Below the pieces are notes generated by a model. That model saw nothing but the letters and a program-made list of their open reading frames with translations, did no database searches and was not told the DNA's origin. Positions 35,201 to 42,582 of a DNA stretch of 64,000 bases are shown here, piece after piece; position 1 is the stretch's first letter; each line of letters starts with the position of its first letter. The stretch is from assembly GCA_018056955.1 (NCBI GenBank), contig JAGPEQ010000004.1:1-64000 (forward strand). Direction: 5' to 3'. The DNA comes from Bacteroidales bacterium (GTDB lineage: Bacteria > Bacteroidota > Bacteroidia > Bacteroidales > Tenuifilaceae). A program made the position numbers and the translations under genes.

Positions 35201-36004
35201 ATGGAATTATTACCGATACCGCTTTTTATACATGTAAGAGTGCTCGACATTGTCGACATTGTAATTGTAGCATTTCTTCTTTACCAAATATACCTTTTAA
35301 TTAGAGGGACTGCCGCCATAAAAATTTTTTCAGGGATTGTGCTCCTGTACTTCATTTGGCTAGTTGTAAAAGCATTGAACATGGAGTTACTTGGCAATTT
35401 GCTTGGCCAGGTAATTGGGGTTGGTGTTATTGCCCTCATTATTGTTTTCCAGCAGGAGATAAGAAAGTTTTTGTTGCTGCTTGGGTCGCGGTACACAACT
35501 AAAGGGAAAAGTGCCTTGGAGTCTTTCTTGCTAGGTACGGATCAGAATGAGGTTAGCCAAACAAACCTCGATGCAATAGTAAAGGCTTGCAAAAACCTAT
35601 CGGAAACCAAAACAGGGGCACTAATTGCCATTACCCGAAACTCAGAGCTTGAGGTATACTCTCAAACGGGCGACATTATTAACGCAGAACTCTCAAGCCG
35701 GCTGCTTGAAAATATTTTCTTCAAAAATAGCCCATTACACGATGGGGCGGTAATAATCAAAGGCAATAAGATTCATGCTGCCCGATGTGTTTTGCCAATA
35801 TCGGAGAACCTTAATTTACCCCCAAAGTTCGGAATGAGGCATAAATCGGCCTTAGGATTGACAGAGGTTACGGATGCCTTGGTAATTGTTGTTTCAGAAG
35901 AAACAGGCAAAATAAGCTTAGCCGACAATGGCAGTATCGATTATGGCATTAGCCTTACTGACCTAAAAGAGAAACTAGAACAAAAGTTACAAGCTAAACG
36001 ATAG
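35201..36004 (+). CDS. cdaA: Diadenylate cyclase CdaA
   Basis: About 267-aa membrane enzyme making c-di-AMP from two ATP. Three N-terminal membrane helices (to about residue 80) precede the DAC domain with LHDGAVII (DGA motif) and GMRHKSALGLTE, where the usual RHR is RHK. The C-terminus includes DALVIVVSEETGKIS. The ATG at 35201, 4 nt after the folP stop, is preferred over an upstream TTG at 35156 inside folP. c-di-AMP controls osmolyte and potassium balance and wall homeostasis in other bacteria. Last gene of the folP-cdaA pair. Confidence 0.94.
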   Translation: MELLPIPLFIHVRVLDIVDIVIVAFLLYQIYLLIRGTAAIKIFSGIVLLYFIWLVVKALNMELLGNLLGQVIGVGVIALIIVFQQEIRKFLLLLGSRYTTKGKSALESFLLGTDQNEVSQTNLDAIVKACKNLSETKTGALIAITRNSELEVYSQTGDIINAELSSRLLENIFFKNSPLHDGAVIIKGNKIHAARCVLPISENLNLPPKFGMRHKSALGLTEVTDALVIVVSEETGKISLADNGSIDYGISLTDLKEKLEQKLQAKR

Positions 36005-36021
36005 GATAATAAAGTTTATGT

Positions 36022-36029
36022 TACATTTG
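36022..36029 (+). promoter_or_regulatory. -7 promoter box for aroA-like gene
   Basis: TACATTTG, 25 nt before the ATG at 36054; fits TAnnTTTG. Confidence 0.5.
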
Positions 36030-36053
36030 TTCAACACCTAAATCTTATCAGCA

Positions 36054-37298
36054 ATGATTAAGTACCAAATCACCAAATCGGACACAAAGATTTATGGTGA
36101 GGTTACAATACCCCCCACCCGACCAATGTCAAATAAGTTTTTAGTAATTAAGGTTTACAAAGATGCAAATCTTCCCACAGGACAGGGTTCTGAAATTGGC
36201 AACGAAAAAATTATTAACCAAAGCATCTTTAAGGAAGGACTAAAGAGCAAGAGTAGCCGTACAGCCCGAGCAATTAGGCATATCAGGGCCTTTATCAACT
36301 ACTTTGGTGGCGAGTGGATACTTTCATCGTCAAACATCTTAAAGGACAGCACCACCGGTAAAATTGTAGCGCTACTCCAAAAGTATGGGTTAAAGGTTCA
36401 GTTCGAAGAACGAATTGGTAATCCGCCTTTCAGACTTATTGGAAAGAATTTGAAGGGGAAAATACTTCGGGTTGAAGGATCAATAAATAGCAAGATGATT
36501 GAAGCACGATTGCTTATCGACCCAAGTTTAAATTCCGAAGAAATTATTGAACTAAAAAACTTTATCATTTCCCAGGGTTACTCCACCATGACCCTTCGAG
36601 CGCTTCAGTTCATGGGCGTAAATATAGATTGGCGTGAGGATGAGGTGCTTATTGAACATCAGATCTTTGATGGTAGTGAACTTTCCATTGAAGCTGATTG
36701 GTCGTTAGCATCGTACTGGTACGAGGCAGTAGCCCTTGCCGATAAAGGGGAGATTGCTATCAAAGGTCTGAAACCCGAAAGTTTTCAGTGCGATACTGCT
36801 GTAAAAGACTTATTCACACGGTTAGGTGTAACCACAATTATTGCAGAGAATGCAATAATTCTTAAACGCAAAGGAAGGGTAACAAAGCAATTTGAACATA
36901 ATTTTAAGCAACACCCCGATTTAGCCCCTGCCGCGATGTTTACCTGCCTTGCACTAGGCATTCCTTTTACAATTAGTGGAATTGATTACTTCCATACCAA
37001 AGACCCCGACAGGCTCAATGCCATTAAAGCCGAATTCCAGAAACTTGGTGCAACAATTAATGTTCAACTGGAAAATGATGTTGAAGTTCTGAAGTTTGAT
37101 GGAAAATCCAAACTAAAAAACTTGAAAGTTCTAGAGTGCGATTCACAAAACGATCACCGTGTAGCCATGTCGCTAGCCCCCTACGCAATTCTTGGCAAGA
37201 GAGTGGTTATGAACAATGCTCGTATAACCAGTAAATCATACCCAACTTTTTGGGATGAGATTAAAAAGTTAGGTTTTGAGGTAACAGTTTTGCAGTAA
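36054..37298 (+). CDS. aroA: Divergent EPSP synthase homologue (3-phosphoshikimate 1-carboxyvinyltransferase family)
   Basis: 414-aa enolpyruvyl-transferase-fold protein of normal AroA length. The C-terminal half looks orthodox: EADWSLASYWYEAVAL, HPDLAPAAMFTCLALGIP, KDPDRLNAI, NDHRVAMSLAPYA and KSYPTFWDEI. The N-terminal half does not: the PxSKSxSNR motif is PPTRPMSNK, the N(A/S)GT.MR loop is absent (KSKSSRTARAIRHIRAF in its place), the RMRERPI Arg is missing (NILKDSTTGKIV), and the SSQ region reads INSKM. These positions bind PEP and shikimate-3-phosphate in known enzymes, so activity is in doubt. The reading frame is intact and has its own promoter box and terminator, so it is not a pseudogene by sequence. 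Confidence 0.8.
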   Translation: MIKYQITKSDTKIYGEVTIPPTRPMSNKFLVIKVYKDANLPTGQGSEIGNEKIINQSIFKEGLKSKSSRTARAIRHIRAFINYFGGEWILSSSNILKDSTTGKIVALLQKYGLKVQFEERIGNPPFRLIGKNLKGKILRVEGSINSKMIEARLLIDPSLNSEEIIELKNFIISQGYSTMTLRALQFMGVNIDWREDEVLIEHQIFDGSELSIEADWSLASYWYEAVALADKGEIAIKGLKPESFQCDTAVKDLFTRLGVTTIIAENAIILKRKGRVTKQFEHNFKQHPDLAPAAMFTCLALGIPFTISGIDYFHTKDPDRLNAIKAEFQKLGATINVQLENDVEVLKFDGKSKLKNLKVLECDSQNDHRVAMSLAPYAILGKRVVMNNARITSKSYPTFWDEIKKLGFEVTVLQ

Positions 37299-37318
37299 AA
37301 AGAAAATTCTTAAACAGC

Positions 37319-37346
37319 AAAAGGGTGACATCTCTGCCACCCTTTT
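37319..37346. terminator. Terminator between aroA and RDD gene
   Basis: AAAAGGGTG / CACCCTTTT perfect 9-bp stem; T-runs on both sides suit aroA and the convergent RDD gene. Confidence 0.75.
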
Positions 37347-37362
37347 CTATTTTTGGTATAAT

Positions 37363-37836
37363 CTACTTTTTCCAAACTAATGTACCAGCAAGCATATCGT
37401 GAAGTGCTTGTTTCTTTTGGGTAAAACCTGCTAAAATATACCCTATCATGAAAATCAAGCTGGAAAGAATTTTTCCGAAATAGCGTCCGGTAGCTCGGGC
37501 AAACGATATACGATTTCCTTCCATATCAGTTACAACAAGGCCAATAGCAATCTTACCAACCGTTCCTTGGAACTTTGACGACTCCATTATGGCAAAGTAT
37601 AACCACATTAGTACAATCAACGCCAAATAGGTAATCATGGCTGTACCAACAATTGCGCCAACCATACCAATGGCTTCAGTCTCAGTAATCCCATTTGACG
37701 CAGCCGAGGCCGCTGAGAATCCAATTAATGCAAGAACAGGTATAACAATAATCCACTGAATTACACCAATAATTATTGCATCAAGAATGTACGCCAGAAA
37801 GCGCCACCAAAAACCTGCATACTTTAAGTTTTCCAT
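37363..37836 (-). CDS. RDD family membrane protein
   Basis: 157-aa protein with the RDD domain: the opening YAGFWWRFLAYILDAIIIGV carries the Arg and Asp of the family name, three hydrophobic helices follow, and FARATGRYFGKILSSLIFMIGY with ALHDMLAGTLVWKK closes the domain. Family function is unknown, with some transport or sodium/proton antiport suggestions elsewhere. It borders the gene-poor repeat region on its upstream side. Confidence 0.9.
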   Translation of the reverse strand: MENLKYAGFWWRFLAYILDAIIIGVIQWIIVIPVLALIGFSAASAASNGITETEAIGMVGAIVGTAMITYLALIVLMWLYFAIMESSKFQGTVGKIAIGLVVTDMEGNRISFARATGRYFGKILSSLIFMIGYILAGFTQKKQALHDMLAGTLVWKK

Positions 37837-38366
37837 AATTCGTAAGGTTTAAGTTTAGTTTATGGTTATTTAAATCAACAGCAATATAATAAATTCCATG
37901 TAGTTTCAAAACAATCAAACCTAATTATCTACAAATTCTTGCCAAATTGCTATTTCTGGAACCAATGTTGTTTAGTTAAGGTTATTTGTCATGTTTCGCT
38001 TGCGCGAAACATGACGCTGTCGTGCTGAGTCCGGATTTATAGGGATAGACTTCGCTAAAACATCTCAACGATGGATGAATAGAGATCCTTCGCTGCGCTC
38101 AAGATGACAAGCGGAGTTGACAGTTGATGGTTGATAGTTGTTAGTGATAAAAAATGCATTTCATGAAACACTTAAAACCAAACACTACTCTCCATTTTCC
38201 CTTTAAACTGCACACTGTACACTGCACACTATTCAAAAGATCCTTCGCTGCACTCAGGATGACAAATGAAACTATTCGTATAAGTTGTTCGTTATTAGTG
38301 GGATACGACCTCACCCCAGCCCTTTTCCCTGAGAGGGAGTGGAGCGGAAGAAGCAGGCAGAGGTAT

Positions 38367-38507
38367 AAAAGCCTGACCCGACAATGGGTCGGGGGTGTAA
38401 CGTGGCGGTGGGCCTAGTTAGCGATACCACATGAGTCACGCCACAGGCGTGGCGAAATGTATCGCGTGGCAGTTCCACCCGCGGGGCACCCATCGGGTCA
38501 GGCTTTT
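38367..38507. repeat. Nested palindromic element (REP/MITE- or structured-RNA-like)
   Basis: Outer arms AAAAGCCTGACCCG (38367-38380) and CGGGTCAGGCTTTT (38494-38507) are perfect 14-bp complements. Inside lie GGTGG/CCACC (38407-38411, 38475-38479), GCGATAC/GTATCGC (38421-38427, 38459-38465) and CACGCC-ACA-GGCGTG (38437-38451). It could fold into one long interrupted hairpin. GC content is clearly above that of its surroundings. No transposase is nearby. Confidence 0.7.
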
Positions 38508-38525
38508 CAGCCTTGATTTTCTTTG

Positions 38526-38555
38526 GTTCTTTCTTGTATCAAGACAAGAAAGAAC
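38526..38555. repeat. 11-bp hairpin next to the palindromic element
   Basis: GTTCTTTCTTG (38526-38536) and CAAGAAAGAAC (38545-38555), loop TATCAAGA. It lies 18 nt after the nested element and may be part of the same unit. Confidence 0.7.
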
Positions 38556-38959
38556 TTTAAAATAGCTCTTTGCAATGTTTTTCCTTTGCGATGCAAAGCT
38601 TCACCCTTGCTCTTTGGAAAATGTATTGCGTGCATCGCAATACAAGTGGGAGTATACATAGGTTTACAAACGTTTAGCCCCTACGGGGCTAGAAGCGGTG
38701 TTCGTTGTTCGTGAATCGTTGTTCGTGAAGCTATTGTCATGTTGAGCTATGTGAAACGTCTCATGGGGACGATTAAGAGATCCTTCGCTGCGCTCAGGAT
38801 GACAGGCATGTTTATTTTTGTTAACTAAACGACATTGATTACTGGAATGATGAAATAAATAATTTACTGTTAGTAACTCAAGGTATAAAAGAAATATTTG
38901 CTGGACACTTTTTCCATTGGATAACCAAAACAGGCCAACGCATTTTAAAAATTATCGAG

Positions 38960-40105
38960 TTAGTTTTTCCTTATTTCAAACAGATACTCCAAAGCCTCAG
39001 TAAACTCCCGGCTCCAAAACCATTCTGAATGACGACCATCAGGTGCAATTTTCATTTTAACATAATCCTCATCCTTATATCCAGCTTTGTATAGGTGGTG
39101 TTCCAGCATTTTCATATCCTCAACTAAGGTTTCGCTTTCCTTTTCACCAGCCAAAAGATATATTTTCTGATCAGCCCTACGCTTGTACTTTGAAACATAC
39201 TCAAATACTTTAGGCGAAAACCAGAGCGAAGGTGAAAACACTCCCACCCTACCAAAAGCATCGGGATACTTGAGCCCTATATAAAGCGAAATTAATCCAC
39301 CCATTGAGCTACCAATAACAGCATTAAACTTGGGTTCAGGATTAGTCCTATAGTTTTTATCGATAAATGGCTTAAGCTCTTTGGCAACAAAGTATGCATA
39401 CTTATCGCCATCGCCACCCATGCCAAGGGAGTCGTTACGCCATGGTGAGTATTCGTTTATACGCTCCTTACTATCATTATAAATAGCTACAACAATGGCG
39501 GCAAAGCCGCAGCTGTAGTAAAGGCTATCCATTATTTCGTCAACCCTCCATTCCCCGGCAAATGAGGTAGCCTCGTCAAAAACATTTTGGCCATCGTGCA
39601 TGTAAATTACAGGGAACTGCTGTCTTTTGCTGTAGTTTGGCGGTAAGTATAACCGCACCGCTCTACGGCGATTCAGCTGTTTCATCTCAAGGGTTGAGGG
39701 TAAGAACCTAACATTAGTTGAAGCTGTGGATTTTCGTTGAGCGGCCTCAAACATATCGCGCCATCCATTCACCTTAATACTAACGGTATCGGTAGGTGGG
39801 AAATAAATCCTGTTTCGAATATCGCCCCCATTGGAGTCCACCTCAACAAGTTGCCAACTGCCACGTGAAAGTTTATACTCAAAGGTATCCTTTACATGCG
39901 TTAATTTCAGTTCATAACGGTTCGTAGTTCGTTTAAAGGCCCAACTAATATCATGCGGATTCCATCCATTTAGTTCCGATGCCATAAAAATTGTGTCATC
40001 GGGCCGAGTTCTTGCCGGAAAAGAATCAACAACAAACACAACCTGTGCGCTTAACCGGAAACTCAATAAAATCAACGATGACAGTATAACAAAATTGGCT
40101 TTCAT
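38960..40105 (-). CDS. Secreted alpha/beta-hydrolase esterase with N-terminal CBM-like domain
   Basis: 381-aa exported hydrolase. Signal peptide (1-20), a small beta-sandwich resembling the AMPK/CBM48 glycogen-binding fold (about 22-115, with FMASELNGWNPHD), then an esterase-D/Fes-like alpha/beta hydrolase domain. The nucleophile is in VIGSSMGGLIS (about residue 267), the oxyanion region in VIYMHDGQNVF, and the last His in DGRHSEWFW. Relatives include feruloyl/acetyl esterases and enterochelin esterases; the substrate is unknown. A minus-strand TACCTTTG box lies 24 nt upstream. Confidence 0.9.
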   Translation of the reverse strand: MKANFVILSSLILLSFRLSAQVVFVVDSFPARTRPDDTIFMASELNGWNPHDISWAFKRTTNRYELKLTHVKDTFEYKLSRGSWQLVEVDSNGGDIRNRIYFPPTDTVSIKVNGWRDMFEAAQRKSTASTNVRFLPSTLEMKQLNRRRAVRLYLPPNYSKRQQFPVIYMHDGQNVFDEATSFAGEWRVDEIMDSLYYSCGFAAIVVAIYNDSKERINEYSPWRNDSLGMGGDGDKYAYFVAKELKPFIDKNYRTNPEPKFNAVIGSSMGGLISLYIGLKYPDAFGRVGVFSPSLWFSPKVFEYVSKYKRRADQKIYLLAGEKESETLVEDMKMLEHHLYKAGYKDEDYVKMKIAPDGRHSEWFWSREFTEALEYLFEIRKN

Positions 40106-40129
40106 TCTTAGAGTTGTTTACATTAAAAA

Positions 40130-40137
40130 CAAAGGTA
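40130..40137 (-). promoter_or_regulatory. -7 promoter box for esterase gene
   Basis: TACCTTTG on the minus strand, 24 nt before the ATG; fits TAnnTTTG. Confidence 0.5.
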
Positions 40138-40152
40138 ACACTAAAAAAGTAG

Positions 40153-40183
40153 TTGTAAAAATGGCTAAACAGCTATATCTTTG
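40153..40183 (+). promoter_or_regulatory. Promoter of tRNA-Arg
   Basis: TTG (40153-40155), 20-nt spacer, TATCTTTG (40176-40183), 12 nt before the first tRNA base; fits the -33/-7 pattern. Confidence 0.6.
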
Positions 40184-40195
40184 CAGGAAATAAAT

Positions 40196-40269
40196 GGCCC
40201 CGTAGTTCAGCTGAATAGAACGTCAGATTCCGGTTCTGAAAGTCGGGGGTTTGAATCCCTCCGGGGTCA
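40196..40269 (+). tRNA. tRNA-Arg (anticodon CCG)
   Basis: 74-nt cloverleaf: acceptor GGCCCCG/CGGGGTC (one G-U pair) with discriminator A, D-arm GTTC/GAAC, anticodon stem TCAGA/TCTGA with loop TTCCGGT (anticodon CCG, reading CGG), variable loop AAGTC, T-arm GGGGG/CCCTC with loop TTTGAAT. CCA is not encoded. It is followed by a terminator and then by extra copies of its own 3' end (40365-40383). Confidence 0.95.
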
Positions 40270-40276
40270 CTTAAAA

Positions 40277-40302
40277 AAAGCCAGCCAAAGAGGACTGGCT
40301 TT
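40277..40302 (+). terminator. Terminator after tRNA-Arg
   Basis: AAAGCCAG / CTGGCTTT 8-bp stem followed by CTTTCTTG. A diverged second copy lies at about 40388-40411 after the duplicated tRNA end. Confidence 0.7.
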
Positions 40303-40335
40303 CTTTCTTGAATAACAATACACTAACTTATAGGC

Positions 40336-40476
40336 CCGGAGGGATCATGGAGCGTAGCGGAACTAATCCCTCCGGGGTCACTTGGTTAAGCCAGTCGAAC
40401 AGGACTGGTTTTCTTTGTTCAAAAAAGCAACCATAATCAGCATTGCCGGAGGGATCATGGAGCGCAGCGGAACTAA
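40336..40476 (+). repeat. tRNA-Arg 3'-end duplication and paired 31-nt repeat
   Basis: The 31-nt sequence CCGGAGGGATCATGGAGCG...AACTAA occurs at 40336-40366 and 40446-40476 with one difference. The first copy runs directly into AATCCCTCCGGGGTCACTT (40365-40383), identical to the tRNA 3' end at 40254-40272, and its start pairs with that end as an 11-bp inverted repeat. The rest of 40270-40564 holds only the terminators. Confidence 0.85.
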
Positions 40477-40564
40477 CTTGAGGTTCATCACTTTTGGGAA
40501 TTCATTCTAACTCACTTCACAATAATTTACTTATATTGGCGTTAACCAAAAAAATCGCTTCACA

Positions 40565-41812
40565 ATGGAAAACTCAATTAGGAACAACCTCGACAATCCT
40601 GAAGTGCTTGAGCAACTTTACAGAAAGAACAGAAAAGGTTTTGAAAAAGCCTTTTTCAGCATTTACTCTGAAATATCAAGCATTCCATTAGCAAAATTTT
40701 GGTTTACCAGGCTAACCGCCGATAATAAAATACTGTTCAATGTAAACCTAAAAGAAATTGCATATGTATTAATTTCCTGTTTGATAGTCAGTATTGTCAT
40801 GTTAATTCCTTGGTTGTTTGGGTTTAACCCACATGAAAATAATTTTTACGAACGGAACCTTGCGCTAACGGCTCTCTTGGGAGTCACCCTTTACACGGCC
40901 ATACTAAAAAATATCAACCTAAAAAAAACTGCAGCAATCGTTGGATTTTTTATTATTTCTGCAATTTATGTAAATGTTCTGCCAAAAACGGAAAGTAGCT
41001 CTACCACCCTGATATACATCCATTTACCCATACTTCTTTGGTTTATTTTTGGCATAGTATTCTCAGAGTTCGAACTAAAAAACAATGAAAAACGAATTGA
41101 GTTTATAAAGTATAATGGCGACTTAGCTGTTTTGTTTAGCATTTTTGCAATAGCAGGAATGATCCTAACTGCTTTTACCATTGGGTTGTTTAGCGCAATT
41201 GGAATAAATGTTGAAAAAATTTATTTTGAACTAATTGTTATACCTGGAGTAGTTTCCGTTCCAATAATTTGCACATATCTGATCAATAAATTCGAATACC
41301 TATCAAATAAAATTGTCACTATAGTTGCCAATATTTTTAGCCCACTAATACTAATAACACTCATAATATACCTTATCAGCATAGTAGCAAAAGGAAGCAA
41401 TCCTTTTGTTAATAGGGATTTTCTAATTATTTTCAATGCAATGCTTATTGGAGTTGTTGCATTGGTGATCTTTTCAATTTCAGAAAGAGTTAACAACTCA
41501 ACAAATAATTATTACACAATCATTTTCACTGCTCTTTCAACAATAGCTTTGCTAATAAATGTTGTAGCGTTACTGGCTATTCTTTATAGGATTACGGAGT
41601 ATGGCATAACACCTAACCGCCTAGCTGTAATAGGATCGAACCTTCTATTTTTCACCCATTTAATTCTAATCTTAACCAATTTATTGAGAGTGATACGAAA
41701 AAAACAACACTTAACCATTATTGAGCAAGTAACGGCTAAATTTTTACCCTACTATGGAATATGGTTGATTTTTGTGGTTTTTATTCTGCCCTTTATATTC
41801 AATTTCAAGTAA
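40565..41812 (+). CDS. Polytopic membrane protein of unknown function
   Basis: 415-aa protein with about 10-11 hydrophobic helices from residue 63 onward, after a polar N-terminal segment (MENSIRNNLDNPEVLEQLYRK). Its layout resembles the DUF4153 group, but I see no motif that proves it. Base composition is notably AT-rich, with many Asn, Ile and Leu. It sits just after the tRNA-Arg duplications and before an outer-membrane barrel gene. Either ordinary membrane protein divergence or recent acquisition beside a tRNA could explain this; no integrase is present. Function not assigned. Confidence 0.7.
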   Translation: MENSIRNNLDNPEVLEQLYRKNRKGFEKAFFSIYSEISSIPLAKFWFTRLTADNKILFNVNLKEIAYVLISCLIVSIVMLIPWLFGFNPHENNFYERNLALTALLGVTLYTAILKNINLKKTAAIVGFFIISAIYVNVLPKTESSSTTLIYIHLPILLWFIFGIVFSEFELKNNEKRIEFIKYNGDLAVLFSIFAIAGMILTAFTIGLFSAIGINVEKIYFELIVIPGVVSVPIICTYLINKFEYLSNKIVTIVANIFSPLILITLIIYLISIVAKGSNPFVNRDFLIIFNAMLIGVVALVIFSISERVNNSTNNYYTIIFTALSTIALLINVVALLAILYRITEYGITPNRLAVIGSNLLFFTHLILILTNLLRVIRKKQHLTIIEQVTAKFLPYYGIWLIFVVFILPFIFNFK

Positions 41813-41904
41813 TGTAATTTCAATAAATTTTGAACACAACACTATTTAACATGGCAAATAATTAAAAAAGCAATAATTTAGTGCGAACTTTTAAAAACAT
41901 AGCC

Positions 41905-42537
41905 ATGAAAAGAGTAGTAATTAGTTCGTTATTATTATTTGCCACAACAGGACTGTTTGCTCAAATTTTTGTGGGTGGTAGCGTTGGATTTAACACCACT
42001 GGCGGAAAAATTGAAAATGGCAACACTTCCGTTGACAAGGTTACACAAACCAGCTTCTCACTAGCCCCCAAAGCAGGAATGTTCCTATCCGAAAAGCTTG
42101 CAGTTGGAGCCATACTAGGTTTTAACCTACAAAGTGAGAAAACGCCTGGCACCCCTGAAGAAATTGATAGAACTACAACATTTGGGTTAACGCCGTTTGC
42201 CCGTTACTACGCCTTTTCCCTAAACAAATTTTCGGTTTTTGCTCAAGGGAATTTAGGTTTTTCGTATGGTGTTGAAAAGCACAAGGAGGGTTCAACAACT
42301 ACAACTGGCCCTAAAACAACCACCATTGGGATATCGGCATTTCCAGGCATTTCATATAAATTGACTGATAAAGTTGAGCTTGAAGCAGTAATTGGTGGAC
42401 TTAACCTTAACTTTAACCGTGTCTCGGTTAAAAATAACAACACAACCAACATCACCAATACTTTTGGAGTTGGCGCTAACCTCGATGCCATTGCAACCAC
42501 AGGGTTTATTACAATAGGTGCAATTGTAAAGCTTTAA
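41905..42537 (+). CDS. Outer membrane beta-barrel protein
   Basis: 210-aa small outer-membrane barrel (OmpW/porin-like fold class). Signal peptide MKRVVISSLLLFATTGLFAQ, then alternating strands with the barrel-like SLAPKAGMFLSEKLAVGAIL and LTPFARYYAF and a final strand FITIGAIVKL. I chose the ATG at 41905 because it begins the signal peptide; the GTG at 41881 only adds a leader. Stand-alone gene, followed by a terminator that overlaps the stop of convergent nth. Ligand unknown. Confidence 0.85.
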   Translation: MKRVVISSLLLFATTGLFAQIFVGGSVGFNTTGGKIENGNTSVDKVTQTSFSLAPKAGMFLSEKLAVGAILGFNLQSEKTPGTPEEIDRTTTFGLTPFARYYAFSLNKFSVFAQGNLGFSYGVEKHKEGSTTTTGPKTTTIGISAFPGISYKLTDKVELEAVIGGLNLNFNRVSVKNNNTTNITNTFGVGANLDAIATTGFITIGAIVKL

Positions 42538-42554
42538 TACCTACCCGATAAGTT

Positions 42555-42582
42555 AAAAAGGGATGCAAATGCGTCCCTTTTT
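42555..42582. terminator. Terminator between outer membrane protein and nth
   Basis: AAAAAGGGA / TCCCTTTTT stem with inner GC/GC pairs; T-runs on both strands. The nth stop (42581-42583) lies at its right edge. Confidence 0.75.

Larger units (their letters stand above)
38084..38804. repeat. Three copies of a dispersed 26-nt repeat
   Basis: Copies at 38084-38109, 38239-38264 and 38779-38804, all GATCCTTCGCTGC... ending AGATGACA or GGATGACA, with two variable positions. The core contains the short inverted repeat TCCTTCGCTGCGCTCAGGA. No transposase is linked. Confidence 0.85.
37860..38959. other. Gene-poor, repeat-rich intergenic region
   Basis: About 1.1 kb without convincing genes. It holds three copies of a 26-nt repeat (38084, 38239, 38779), an inverted repeat (CATGTTTCGC / GCGAAACATG at 37991-38012), low-complexity GTTGA-type words near 38114-38146 that match 63.18-63.22 kb in the opposite orientation, a nested palindromic element (38367-38507) and an 11-bp hairpin (38526-38555). 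Short open frames here cross the repeats and lack any recognisable protein or start context. Confidence 0.8.

Noticed and set aside
36054..37298. aroA as a pseudogene
   Set aside because: The frame is complete, has a promoter box and terminator, and the C-terminal motifs are kept, so decay is not shown; divergence is reported instead.
38154..38493. Short open frames on both strands in the repeat region
   Set aside because: They run through the dispersed 26-nt repeat and the palindromic element, have no recognisable protein features, and lie in DNA with strong inverted repeats.
40336..40383. Second tRNA gene
   Set aside because: Only the last about 16 nt of a tRNA plus 3 nt of flank are duplicated; D- and anticodon arms are missing.
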